From Sphingobium sp. Ant17 (GTDB lineage: Bacteria > Pseudomonadota > Alphaproteobacteria > Sphingomonadales > Sphingomonadaceae): DNA of 64,000 nt. The number at the start of each line of letters is the position of its first letter. Position 1 is the first letter of the stretch. Shown in pieces: positions 1 through 8,900 of the stretch. Position numbers and translations under genes: made by a program. The stretch covers positions 1-64,000 of the forward strand of contig NZ_JEMV01000016.1 of assembly GCF_000588875.1 (NCBI RefSeq), given 5' to 3'. Under the pieces are notes generated by a model. The model made no database searches. It was not told the origin of the DNA and saw nothing but the letters and a program-made list of their open reading frames with translations.

Positions 1-262
1 TCGTGGAAACCGCCAGCCGCATCCGTGTCGCGTTTGCGACCGGTTGCCCCGATGCCGCCCTCTTCCGATCCATCTCGCTCACCCTGCGCGCCGCCGGACC
101 CTGAACAACGCGGCAGGCGCCGCTGAACAAACCCTGTCCTTCAACCCCGCAAACCACCCTCAACACGCGATGCAAAAGGCGCCTCGGCCAGCCGCGTCTT
201 CGCCTCAAGCCAGCCCCCCCAGCGCCACTGCCCTCAGGCCACCACTGAATAGGACGGGCTAG
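1..262 (+). mobile_element. Right end of an insertion sequence with transposase C-terminus
   Basis: An open frame enters from the left edge and stops at 102-104. Its last residues (…RIRVAFATGCPDAALFRSIS…LRAAGP) resemble the C-terminus of DDE transposases that I tentatively place in the IS1380 family. About 155 non-coding bases follow, up to a point near 258-262 where a lactate dehydrogenase frame on the opposite strand loses homology. That break is the expected IS end; the terminal sequence would be close to GAATAGGACGGGCTAG. The family name is from memory of the C-terminal pattern only. The left end and the target duplication lie outside the window. Confidence 0.5.
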
Positions 263-1033
263 ATAGCCGATCACACCCGTCTTCAACCCATCGATCATCG
301 CCTGCGTATCGATGACCCCGACCCGGCTTGTGTTGATGAGCATGACGCCGCGCTTCATCCGGGCGACGGCGCGGCTATCGATGATATGCCGGGTTTCCGG
401 CAGGAGCGGACAGTGCAGCGTGATGATGTCGGATGCAGCCAGCAACGCATCCAGCTCCACATAAATGCCACCCATGGCGACAATTTCGGCGTTCGCGGTG
501 GGGTCACAGGCGAGAATATGGCAACCGAAACCGTTGAGAATGCGCGCTACGACTGCCCCGATTTTTCCGGTTCCGACGATGCCGACCGTCCGCCCGTTCA
601 GATCGAACCCCAGCAGTCCTTCGAGCGAGAAATTGCCTTCGCGCACTCGGGCATAGGCCTTGTGGATCTTGCGGTCGAGGGACAGGATGAGGGCGAGCGT
701 ATGTTCCGCGATCGCTTGGGGCGAATAGGCCGGAACCCTTGCTACCGGGAGTTTCAGCGCATCTGCGGCGAGAAGATCGACATTGTTGAATCCCGCGCTG
801 CGTAGCACGACGAGCTTAATCCCGAGCACGGCAAGACGTTCCAGCACCAGGCGATCAAGGCAATCATTCACGAAGGCGCAGACGGCGCCGGATCCGGCGG
901 CAAGCGGCGCAGTCTCGACGCTGAGCCGCGCTTCCAGGAAAGCGAGATCGTGCGGAAAGCCGGCCGCAGCGTTGCCAGCCTCGAGGAACTGCCGGTCATA
1001 GGGCTTGGTGCTGAAAACGGCCACCAGCATCAT
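259..1033 (-). pseudogene. ldhA: D-lactate dehydrogenase (2-hydroxyacid dehydrogenase), 3'-truncated by an IS
   Basis: The frame starts at ATG 1033 (a second ATG is at 1030) behind a GGGAG Shine-Dalgarno. It reads as an NAD-dependent D-lactate dehydrogenase: N-terminal catalytic part (MMLVAVFSTKPYDRQFLE), the Rossmann loop GIVGTGKIG near residue 150, and the substrate/NAD segment NTSRVGVIDTQAMIDGLK. Family members continue with a GYLALDVYEEE-type stretch carrying the catalytic Glu and then His. Here the match ends at GYLA near 260 and the frame runs without stop into IS sequence to the window edge. The catalytic Glu/His region is therefore lost and the enzyme, which would reduce pyruvate to D-lactate during fermentation, is very likely dead. 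It is divergent from the phosphoenolpyruvate synthase gene, so two pyruvate-node genes share the 137-bp spacer. Confidence 0.8.
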
Positions 1034-1170
1034 GTGACTCCCTGAAAAGCATGCGCCCGTCCTCTCGACATGCCGGATTTCAGTGCGTCGGCCACTACGT
1101 ATCATCCCCGACAGACAAGCCACCATGGGCGAACATATCGTCCTCCATCTCTACAGAGGTGGACCAGACA

Positions 1171-3587
1171 ATGACCGAGAGCCCGATACTTTGGTTCGAC
1201 AAGATCGGGATCGGCGATATCGCGTCGGTAGGCGGCAAGAATGCTTCACTCGGTGAAATGGTGCGCACGCTTTCGGGCAAGGGCGTGCGTGTTCCCAATG
1301 GCTTCGCCACGAGCGCCGACGCCTATCGGAGCTTCATTGCGGCCAACAGAATAGAAGCCGCGATCCGGGCGCAGCTCGCCACCTACGAGGAAGGCAAGGC
1401 GACGCTCCAGGAAGCCGGCCATGCGATCCGGTCTCTGTTCCTTGACAGCGAGGTTCCCCCTGCCCTCGCCGACGCCATCCAGGCGGCCTATGACGAACTC
1501 AAGACCAGGCTGGCGCCCCCAATCTCGCCGTGGCGGTCCGCAGCAGCGCAACGGCAGAGGATCTGCCGGACGCCAGCTTCGCTGGTCAGCAGGAGACCTT
1601 CCTCAACGTGCGGGGCCACCGCGCCCTGCTCGATGCTTGCCGTCGCTGTTTTGCATCACTCTTCACAGATCGGGCGATCAGCTACCGCCAGACCAAGGGG
1701 TTTGACCATTTCGATGTCGCACTATCGATCGGCGTCCAACAGATGGTGCGATCCGATCTTGCCGGATCGGGCGTGATGTTCTCGATCGACACCGAAAGCG
1801 GCTTCCCTAACGTGGCGGTGATCAGCGCCGCCTGGGGTCTGGGCGAAACGGTCGTGCAGGGCAGCGTCGACCCGGACAAATATCTTGTCTTCAAGCCGCT
1901 GCTCGAACAGGCGAACGCGCGTCCCATCATCGAGAAAAGTCTTGGCAAGAAGGCCTTGAAGATGCGCTATGCCGAAGGAGGCAGCAAGCGCACCCGCATC
2001 GTTGAGACCAGCCCCGCCGAGCGCGAAGCCTTCGTGCTCGATGACGACGACATCCTCGAACTCGGTCGATGGGCCGTCATCGTCGAGGCCCATTACGACC
2101 GGCCGATGGACATGGAATGGGCCAAGGACGGCGAGAGCGGCCTGCTCTACCTCGTCCAGGCACGTCCGGAGACCGTCCAGGCCGGGCTCAGCCGCTCGTC
2201 CTTCCAGCGCTATCAGCTCAAGACCAAGGGCGGCACTCCGCTGGTGACCGGCGCCGCCATCGGCAGCGCGATCGCATCAGGGCAGGCCTGCGTAATCCGC
2301 AACGCCGCCGACATCGGCCAGTTTCGCGACGGCGCGATCCTCGTCACCGGCACGACCGATCCCGACTGGGTGCCGATCATGAAGCGCGCGGCCGGCATCA
2401 TCACCGATCATGGCGGCGCCACCAGCCATGCCGCGATCGTCAGCCGCGAACTGGGCGTTCCCGCAGTCGTGGGGACCGGCAACGCCACGACGGTGCTCCG
2501 CCACGAGCAGGCCATCACGCTCTGCTGCGCGGAGGGCGATGTCGGCAGCGTCTATGACGGTCTTCTCGCTTTCGACCGGGAAGAGATTGATCTGGGCGCC
2601 ATTCCCACGACCAGGACGGACGTGATGGTCAACATTGCCAATCCGGCCGCCGCCTTTCAGTGGTGGCGCCTCCCGGCCAAGGGTGTCGGTCTTGCCCGCA
2701 TGGAGTTCATCATCAACGCGCTGATCAAGGCGCATCCGATGGCCCTGCTCCATCCCGAGCGGGTTAGCGCGGAGGACAACCGCCTGATCCGAGAGCTGAC
2801 TCGAGGCCATGCCAGTCCGGCAGACTATTTCGTGGAAATCCTGTCGCGCGGGATCGCCAAACTGGCGGCCCCCTATCATCCGTATCCGGCGATTGTGCGG
2901 CTGAGCGATTTCAAGACGAACGAATATTCCCACCTTCTGGGTGGTCGAGCCTTCGAGCCGGAGGAGGAAAATCCGATGCTCGGATTTCGCGGCGCCTCGC
3001 GCTATTATGACGAGCGCTATCGCGAGGGTTTCGCGCTTGAATGTCGCGCACTCAAGCACGTCCGCGAAACGCTCGGCTTTACCAATGTGATCATCATGGT
3101 CCCCTTCTGCCGCACGCCGGCCGAAGCCGATCGGGTGCTCGCGGTGATGGCGGAGAACGGCCTGCGCCGCGGGGACAACGGGCTCCAAGTTTATATGATG
3201 TGCGAGATCCCTTCGAACGTGATCCTCGCCGAAGAGTTCGCCAAGCGCTTCGACGGCTTCTCGATCGGGTCGAATGATCTCACCCAGCTTGTGCTCGGTG
3301 TCGATCGCGATTCCGATCTGCTCGCGACGCTGTTCGACGAGCGGGACGAAGCCGTAATGCGGATGGTGTCGGAAGCGATCCGAAAGGCGCATGCCGCCGG
3401 CATCAAGATCGGCATCTGTGGCCAGGCGCCCAGCAACTATCCCGATTTCGCGGCATTCCTGGTGAACGAGTGCATCGATTCGATCTCGCTCAATCCCGAC
3501 AGCTTCGTTCGGACGATGGCCCATATCAGCCAGGCGGAACAGTCCCCTCGTGCAGAGCCGACGCCGGCTCCCGTACTGGCCGCGTGA
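1171..3587 (+). CDS. ppsA: Phosphoenolpyruvate synthase, frameshifted near 1512
   Basis: It would convert pyruvate and ATP to phosphoenolpyruvate, AMP and phosphate, the first gluconeogenic step from pyruvate. Start ATG 1171 (MTESPILWFDKIGIGDI) follows an AGGTGG-like site. The N-terminal ATP-binding domain reads GGKNASLGEM, then changes frame near 1511-1520 and resumes with VAVRSSATAEDLPDASFAGQ. The swivelling phosphohistidine domain has GGATSHAAIVSRELGVP (catalytic His), and the C-terminal PEP/pyruvate barrel ends GICGQAPSNYPDF…SLNPDSF. The total of about 805 residues matches the family. Restoring one G in the GGCG run joins both parts perfectly, so this is either a sequencing error or a fresh loss-of-function mutation. 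The pyruvate theme continues with PFOR at 42-46 kb. Confidence 0.88.
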
Positions 3588-3866
3588 ACGAAATGATTCG
3601 CCTGCGCCCGCGTGGCTATCTCCATTTATGTCCGTATCCTTGATAAACCAGATGCGATGGCGCCGGTCGCAGTTATTCGCCAAGGTCAGCGCCGCTGTTG
3701 TCTGTCAGGTGCGACGCTCCGCCCAGAAAGGGGCCCGGGACCCGATCGCGGAGCCGAATAGATAAATCCTACTCGCGGCCTTTCACTTAAATTGAAGCTG
3801 GACCGCGGCAGCGAAGACGCCAAAGATCGCCGCATCACGCTGTGTATGACACAGGAAGCGCTTGTC

Positions 3867-3890
3867 AGGGGTCCGCGCCCCTTTTCGGGG
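3867..3890 (+). promoter_or_regulatory. Possible SD-masking alternative hairpins before DUF6629 gene
   Basis: A CCCC block at 3878-3881 can pair either with GGGG upstream (3868-3871) or with GGGG at 3887-3890, which is the likely Shine-Dalgarno of the gene starting at 3900. The two hairpins are mutually exclusive, and the second would hide the ribosome site. The first is followed by TTTT and could also act as a weak terminator. The stems are only 4-5 bp, so chance is quite possible. The rest of 3588-3899 shows no gene. Confidence 0.25.
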
Positions 3891-3899
3891 AATGACGAC

Positions 3900-4625
3900 A
3901 TGTGCTTTTCAGCCAGTTCCAGCTTTATCGCCAGCGCCGTGATTGGATCGATCGGCGTGGCGACATTGCGGCATGTCCGGGAGCCGCGCGCCCTCCTGTT
4001 CGCTTCCGTGCCGATGCTGTTCGCGGTTCACCAATTCTCCGAAGGGTTCGTCTGGCTCGGCCTTGACAGGCATATCGACAAGCTTGCGCTTGATCATGTC
4101 GCCTTCCTGTTCATGCTCTATGCGCAGGGGATACTGCCCCTGCTGATGCCAGCCGCTGTCGTGTTGATGGAGCCACCCGGCTGGCGCAGAAAGGCCATTC
4201 TCGGCCTGACCGCCGTCGGCGCGCTCGTATGTGTGTGGGACGTTTACGGGTTGATATTCTTTCCGAGCCAAGTCTTTGTCGAGCAGAACTCGATCGCCTA
4301 CCGCAATCCGCTGACCGGCGATTTCTGGATATCCTGCCTGTATATTCTCGCGACCTGCGGCGCCCTGCTGCTGTCCACCCATCGCGTCGTCAAAGCCTAC
4401 GGCGTGGTGAACGTCATTGCGCTGACGGTCGCACAGATCGTCAAAGAATACGCATTTGCTTCTGTCTGGTGTTTTTACGCCGCGATCATGAGCGTGATGA
4501 TCTATTGGCAATTCAAGCGTCTGAACATTGATATCGAGACGCCCAACGGCGCTTCACCAAACCTCAGGCCGTTCCTTCTCGCCTGGTTACGTCCGGGCAG
4601 GTCAGCTCTTGTGGGGACCGATTGA
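3900..4625 (+). CDS. DUF6629-type multi-pass membrane protein
   Basis: The protein begins MCFSASSSFIASAVIGSIGV, the hallmark N-terminus of the DUF6629 family, so ATG 3900 was chosen over an upstream in-frame extension from 3792. It has 241 residues and about seven hydrophobic spans: near residues 8-25, 34-50, 62-85, 100-120, 135-155, 165-185 and 190-210. An aromatic/charged FAVHQFSEGFVWLGLD segment follows the first span. It is predicted to be an inner-membrane protein of unknown function. It stands alone, downstream of ppsA and convergent to the kinase gene at 4912, with no clear terminator in the 286-bp gap that follows. Confidence 0.75.
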   Translation: MCFSASSSFIASAVIGSIGVATLRHVREPRALLFASVPMLFAVHQFSEGFVWLGLDRHIDKLALDHVAFLFMLYAQGILPLLMPAAVVLMEPPGWRRKAILGLTAVGALVCVWDVYGLIFFPSQVFVEQNSIAYRNPLTGDFWISCLYILATCGALLLSTHRVVKAYGVVNVIALTVAQIVKEYAFASVWCFYAAIMSVMIYWQFKRLNIDIETPNGASPNLRPFLLAWLRPGRSALVGTD

Positions 4626-4911
4626 ACACCAGAGGCTGGTTGATTGGGATCTCTGCAATCGACCCGCTGGCCTCGCCCTTATCGCCGCCCTGAGGAACCG
4701 GGCAATGTTGAGACCGCCGGCTCAGGGGAAGCGTCTACCTCTGACGTCCGCGCCTGGAGCAAGCCATCGAAAATTGCCGGTGCGTCCCGTCAGCCAAGAC
4801 GCGAAATACCTGATCGAGATTGTTCGCATGAATGACCCACGATGCATCGGAATTTTCTAGCTGAAGTTGCGTTGTGCGCGCGTGCCGCGCGGCGGCGGGG
4901 CATCCGCCCCG

Positions 4912-6303
4912 TCACCCCGCCCGGACTTTTGATGATCGGGTAGAGCGCGAAACGTTCGGGTTGTCTCGTGGGAAAGTTGCTGTAGCGACAAAGCCGCCTT
5001 TGGGCTGGTTCGCAAAGCGGATGGCAGCACCTTCGCGATCGGCCAATGCGCGGACGATTGCGAGGCCAAGCCCGGCGCCCCCGGTCTCACGGTTGCGCGA
5101 AGGGTCGAGCCGCCCGAACGGCTCGCCCAGCCGCTCCAGCGTCTCGGGCGGAACGCCGGGTCCGTCATCGGCGACCGAAATCGTGACGGTCTGATCATCT
5201 GCGCTTGCCTCGATCGACACGTGGCCGCCATGGCGCACGCCGTTGTCGATCAGATTGGCGAGCATGCGGCGAAGCGAGATCGGCGTCGCTTCGATCGCGA
5301 GATCGGAAGGTATGGCGCCGAGCGTGACGGCATCGCCCATGTCGACGCGCAGCGCAGCGATCGCGGCGAGTTCTGTCGCCAGATCGATGCGTTGGGGCTG
5401 CGGTGTCGCTCGGCCATCCCGCTTCGCGAGCAGCAGCGTGTCGTCGAGCAGTTCCGCCATTTCGTCGAGATCGGCGGCGGCCTTCGCACGCTGCTCGCTG
5501 TCGTCGATAAACTCGGCGCGCAGCCGCAGCCGGGTCAGATAGGTACGCATGTCATGTGCGATTCCCGCCAGCATGCGCGTGCGCTCCGCCATCAGCCCAC
5601 CGATCCTGGCCTTCATCTCGTTGAAGGCGGCCGAGAGATCGCGCATCTCGCGCGATCCGGCGACGGGGAGGTCGGGCGTGTCGAGATCGGACGTAAAGCG
5701 GCGGACGCCCGCCGATAGCCGGACCAGCGGCCGTGTCGTCTGGCGAACCGCGAGCGCCAGTACACCAAGCACCAGCAGTCCGCCGACGGCGCCGAGGAAC
5801 GCGCGCTGGCGCAGATAGGCCCGCACCACCATCGAGGGCCGACTGTCGACCACAAGCAGATCGCCACCGCGCATCGGCACGGTAAGCGTGATCGGCGCGA
5901 AGAAGCGGCTGGTCCAGGGGCGTGTCCCCGCCATGCGGCCAAGCAGAGGCCGTCGTCCGGTAAGGCCGATATCACGACCGGGCAGCGCCGCTGCATAGTC
6001 GATGCGCAGACGATCCAGCCCCTCGCGCTGCGTGGCTGGCGCCGGCGGCGGCTCGCGTAGAATCCGCACGGTATAGAGCGAGCCATTGAACATCGTGACG
6101 AGCGATGCGCGGCGGGCCGGCGGTGCGGCCTCCAGCGTGTCGACCATCGTCCGCGCCTCGGTCGGCAGCGGCAGATTATAGGGGCGCTGATCATCCCCGC
6201 GCGAGGGGAGCGCCATCACCACCCAGATCAGCATCTGGAGCAGCACGAAGCCCCCGAGCAGGATGGCGGTGATGCGCAGCGAGAGATTGGACCCGATCGT
6301 CAT
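4912..6303 (-). CDS. Two-component sensor histidine kinase (EnvZ-like)
   Basis: This 463-residue kinase has a transmembrane span at about 10-30, a periplasmic domain to about 165, a second span at about 167-187 and a HAMP segment at 190-243. The dimerisation box AGIAHDMRTYLTRLRLRAEF carries phospho-acceptor His250, followed by an HATPase domain with N box NLIDNGVRHG, DDGPGVPP and GGAGLGLAIV. Most such kinases read HDLRTP at the H box; here the conserved proline is Tyr (HDMRTY), as also seen in some EnvZ relatives. Its ATG overlaps the stop of the regulator gene by ATGA, so the two are translationally coupled. The signal is unknown; the facing gene set (7175-9824) encodes exported proteins, so an envelope cue is a reasonable guess. 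Confidence 0.9.
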   Translation of the reverse strand: MTIGSNLSLRITAILLGGFVLLQMLIWVVMALPSRGDDQRPYNLPLPTEARTMVDTLEAAPPARRASLVTMFNGSLYTVRILREPPPAPATQREGLDRLRIDYAAALPGRDIGLTGRRPLLGRMAGTRPWTSRFFAPITLTVPMRGGDLLVVDSRPSMVVRAYLRQRAFLGAVGGLLVLGVLALAVRQTTRPLVRLSAGVRRFTSDLDTPDLPVAGSREMRDLSAAFNEMKARIGGLMAERTRMLAGIAHDMRTYLTRLRLRAEFIDDSEQRAKAAADLDEMAELLDDTLLLAKRDGRATPQPQRIDLATELAAIAALRVDMGDAVTLGAIPSDLAIEATPISLRRMLANLIDNGVRHGGHVSIEASADDQTVTISVADDGPGVPPETLERLGEPFGRLDPSRNRETGGAGLGLAIVRALADREGAAIRFANQPKGGFVATATFPRDNPNVSRSTRSSKVRAG

Positions 6304-7016
6304 CGGCTCAGGACCGTGGGCGTGAAGATATAGCCGCCGCCACGCACGGTCTTGATCAGCGCCTCGCCGGTCGGATGCTCGGCGAGCTTGCGGCGCAGGC
6401 GGCTGAGCTGGACATCGACCGCCCGGTCATAAGGGCCGGCGCTGCGCCCGCGCGTCCAGTCGAGCAACTGATCGCGGTTGAGCACGCGCTGCGCGTGGGT
6501 GACGAGGCTCAGCAGCAGGTCATATTCGCCGCCAGTCAGATCGATCAGGCTGCCGTCGGGATCGGTGAGCGCGCGCGAACCCGCGTCGAGCATCCAACCG
6601 GCGAAGACGTACCGCTCGGACCGCAATGCCGGCACGACCCGCTGGGCGTCCCGCGTGCGCCGCAGGATGGCCCGCACGCGGGCCACAAGCTCGCGCGGAT
6701 TGAATGGCTTGGGCAGATAGTCGTCGGCGCCGATCTCGAGCCCGACGATGCGATCGACGTCGTCGCCCTTGGCGGTGACCATTAGTACCGGCACATCCCC
6801 GCGAGCGCGCAATCGCCGACACAGCGACAGGCCGTCCTCGCCCGGCAGCATGATATCGAGGATCGCGAGATCGATCCGCTGACGCTCGATCAACCGGTCG
6901 AACTCCACCGCGGTGCGGCACCCGATCGCTTCGAAACCTTCGCGCACCAGCAGCCCGGTCACCAAGGACCGGATCTCGTTGTCGTCCTCGACGACGGCAA
7001 TGAAACTTGTCTCCAT
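6300..7016 (-). CDS. OmpR-family response regulator
   Basis: 238 residues. The receiver domain has acidic pair Asp11/Asp12, phospho-acceptor Asp54 (LAILDIMLPGEDG), the Thr switch (VTAKGDD) and Lys in YLPKPFNPREL. The C-terminal winged helix (about 135-235) shows LTGGEYDLLLSLV and the recognition-helix region YDRAVDVQLSRLRRKL. It is the first gene of the pair; the kinase start overlaps its stop. Three hexamers spaced 10 bp apart lie upstream at 7068-7093 and are a likely binding site for this protein, between it and the divergent gene at 7175. Confidence 0.92.
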   Translation of the reverse strand: METSFIAVVEDDNEIRSLVTGLLVREGFEAIGCRTAVEFDRLIERQRIDLAILDIMLPGEDGLSLCRRLRARGDVPVLMVTAKGDDVDRIVGLEIGADDYLPKPFNPRELVARVRAILRRTRDAQRVVPALRSERYVFAGWMLDAGSRALTDPDGSLIDLTGGEYDLLLSLVTHAQRVLNRDQLLDWTRGRSAGPYDRAVDVQLSRLRRKLAEHPTGEALIKTVRGGGYIFTPTVLSR

Positions 7017-7067
7017 GAAGTGTTTGTGCCGCGTTGCGACGGAGGATGGAATAAGCGTGCGGCAGTG

Positions 7068-7093
7068 CGTTACAATTCGTCACCGTCCGTTAC
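7068..7093. promoter_or_regulatory. Triple 10-bp-spaced direct repeat, likely OmpR-type operator
   Basis: On the + strand CGTTAC (7068), CGTCAC (7078) and CGTTAC (7088) are in phase with a 10-bp period; on the minus strand this is GTAACG/GTGACG/GTAACG. OmpR/PhoB regulators bind tandem direct repeats with this helical spacing. The site lies between the response regulator gene and the exported-protein gene at 7175, so it could serve autoregulation, the divergent cluster, or both. Confidence 0.6.
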
Positions 7094-7174
7094 CGTGGTG
7101 CAGCACCAGGCTTACGCAACGCACCCATACCGATTGAAGGCGGTCAGACCGTCGGACAATCAAGGAGCGTATCC

Positions 7175-7585
7175 ATGTACAAGCAACTCTTCCTGATCGC
7201 AGCCGCGACGGCAGCGGTCGCCAGCGCCACCGTCGCCACGTCTGCGGAAGCCCGCCAGCGTGGTCGCGTGGTGAGCGTCCAGGGCTCGGGCGGCCGCGGC
7301 TATGTCAAGCAGCGCTCGGTCTCGCGCCAGCCCGGCAGCACCTCGATCAACCGCAGCCTTCAGACCAACAATGGGCGCGGCTACAACAGCAACCGCAGCG
7401 CCAACTGGGGCGACGGCAGCTATAATGGCGGCCGCACGACCACGCTCAACGACGGCACGAGCTTTGGCCGCAGCACCACCGCGACCAACAATGGCGACGG
7501 CACCGCGAGCTATGCTTCGACCCGCACCCGCCGCGACGGCACCAGCACCTCGGTGTCGGGCACGGTCAATCGCGATCCCTATTGA
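7175..7585 (+). CDS. Exported Ser/Thr/Asn/Gly-rich low-complexity protein
   Basis: A small protein of 136 residues. The start ATG follows AAGGAG at a good distance. A signal peptide (MYKQLFLIAAATAAVASA…SAEA, cleavage near residue 26) precedes a mature part of short repeats rich in Asn, Gly, Ser, Thr and Arg (NNGRGYNSNRSANWGDGSYN, later TSFGRSTTATNNGDGT). No catalytic domain is recognised. It probably ends up in the periplasm or at the cell surface. It is the first gene of a block that faces the two-component pair and sits 80 bp beyond the repeat element, so it is the best candidate target of that system. Confidence 0.75.
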   Translation: MYKQLFLIAAATAAVASATVATSAEARQRGRVVSVQGSGGRGYVKQRSVSRQPGSTSINRSLQTNNGRGYNSNRSANWGDGSYNGGRTTTLNDGTSFGRSTTATNNGDGTASYASTRTRRDGTSTSVSGTVNRDPY

Positions 7586-7592
7586 TTGCCCC

Positions 7593-7620
7593 GGCCGCGC
7601 TCTTCTCCCGGGGCGCGGCC
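7593..7620 (+). terminator. GC hairpin between repetitive protein and EF-hand genes
   Basis: GGCCGCG at 7593-7599 and CGCGGCC at 7614-7620 form a perfect 7-bp stem with a 14-base loop, which can also fold through CCCCGG/CCGGGG. No T-run follows, so it is not a classical intrinsic terminator. It may reduce read-through or stabilise the upstream mRNA. Confidence 0.35.
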
Positions 7621-7641
7621 ACCCAGTCGAAGGAATTCCCG

Positions 7642-8079
7642 ATGACCCGATTTTTCATCCTGATCGCTGCAACCGCGGCTGTCGCCACGCCCGCCTGCGC
7701 CCAGCGCTTCGGGGGCGGCGACGGCGCTGCGGCGTTCGACAAGGCCGATGCCAATCATGACGGCATCATCACCTGCGCCGAATTCTCCGCTGCGCGCACG
7801 GCTCGTTTCGACACGATGGACCGCAACCATGACGGCGCGATCAGCAAGGCCGATTTCGCACGCCTCGCCAAATTCCGCCCGCAGGCGGTGGACCGCCTGG
7901 AGGCCATGATCGCGCAGGCCGACGCCAATCGGGACGGCCGGCTGACCAGAGCCGAGATGGCATCGGCTCCGGCACCCATCTTCGAGCGTGCCGATAGCAA
8001 CAATGATGGCGCTATCGACAGCGCAGAGCTCGCCGCAGCCCGCACCGCCATGGCCCAGATGCGGGACGGAGCGAACTGA
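7642..8079 (+). CDS. Exported EF-hand calcium-binding protein
   Basis: 145 residues with ATG 7642 behind AAGGA. The signal peptide MTRFFILIAATAAVATPACA ends near residue 20. The mature part has four EF-hand loops in two pairs: DKADANHDGIITCAEF, DTMDRNHDGAISKADF, QADANRDGRLTRAEM and ERADSNNDGAIDSAEL, each with Asp at positions 1, 3 and 5 (or near equivalents) and Glu/Asp at 12. It should be a periplasmic Ca2+ binder or buffer. Its stop and the ATG of the next gene are one base apart, indicating an operon with the hydroxylase. Confidence 0.85.
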   Translation: MTRFFILIAATAAVATPACAQRFGGGDGAAAFDKADANHDGIITCAEFSAARTARFDTMDRNHDGAISKADFARLAKFRPQAVDRLEAMIAQADANRDGRLTRAEMASAPAPIFERADSNNDGAIDSAELAAARTAMAQMRDGAN

Positions 8080-8080
8080 C

Positions 8081-8890
8081 ATGAGCCCCGAGCGCTCGCC
8101 CGTCTGGTTGGCAATGATGCTGGCGCTGGTGCTGGCCGAGGTGGCCTGGCGTATGCGCAAGGGGCATGGCTATGATGCCCGTACGGCGCTCACGACGCTC
8201 GGTATCGTTGCCGGCAACATCCCGTTTGCCGCGCTCAACGCGCTGCTGCTGGGCGGCCTATTCACGGCGGCGTGGACGATCGCGCCAACCCGCTTGCCGC
8301 TCGACGACTGGCGAACCTGGGCGGCGGGCTTCCCCGCGGTCGAATTCGCCTATTACTGGTTTCACCGCGCCAGCCACCGCGTGCGCTGGCTATGGGCGTC
8401 GCATTCGGTGCATCATTCGGCCACACAGATGACCTTGCTGTCGTCCTTGCGGCTCGGCTGGACCAATCTCTTCTCGGCCGGCTGGATCTTCTATGTTCCC
8501 TTGGTGTTCGCAGGGTTCGATCCGCGGCTGGTGTTCGGGCTGCTCGCGCTCAACCTGCGCTACCAGTTTTTTCTGCACACCGAAGCGGTGGGCAGGCTCG
8601 GCCCGGTGGAATGGATCTTCAATACGCCCGCGCACCACCGGCTGCATCATGCGTCGAACCCTGCCTATATCGACCGCAACTATGGCGGCGTGCTGATCGT
8701 CTTCGACCGTCTGTTCGGGACACTTGCGACCGAACGGCCCGATGAACCGATCCGCTACGGCCTGGCCCATCGCGAGGCGACGGCCAATCCGATCCGGCTG
8801 GCGCTGCGCGAGTGGAGCTACATTGCCCGGGACGCCGCCGTGGCCAGGGGACCGCGCCAGCTAGCGCGCGCCCTGTTCGGCGCGCCCTGA
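8081..8890 (+). CDS. Sterol desaturase / fatty acid hydroxylase family protein
   Basis: A 269-residue membrane di-iron enzyme. The three histidine clusters of the family are present: HRASH (95-99), HSVHH (108-112) and HHRLHH (185-190), plus HTEAVG near 166. Hydrophobic spans lie near residues 8-22, 38-66, 128-146 and 150-165. Family members hydroxylate or desaturate lipid chains using O2 at the inner membrane; the substrate here is unknown. ATG 8081 directly follows the EF-hand stop codon, and the hydrolase gene starts 10 bp after it, so the three appear co-transcribed. Confidence 0.85.
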   Translation: MSPERSPVWLAMMLALVLAEVAWRMRKGHGYDARTALTTLGIVAGNIPFAALNALLLGGLFTAAWTIAPTRLPLDDWRTWAAGFPAVEFAYYWFHRASHRVRWLWASHSVHHSATQMTLLSSLRLGWTNLFSAGWIFYVPLVFAGFDPRLVFGLLALNLRYQFFLHTEAVGRLGPVEWIFNTPAHHRLHHASNPAYIDRNYGGVLIVFDRLFGTLATERPDEPIRYGLAHREATANPIRLALREWSYIARDAAVARGPRQLARALFGAP

Positions 8891-8900
8891 GGAAAAGTTC

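Noticed and set aside
1..258. ldhA frame continuing to the window edge as a longer protein
   Set aside because: Residues after GYLA have no dehydrogenase similarity and are the reverse of IS DNA; the open frame is a product of high GC.
2277..3683. A 468-codon frame antisense to ppsA
   Set aside because: Shadow frame of the ppsA C-terminal half; no recognisable protein features.
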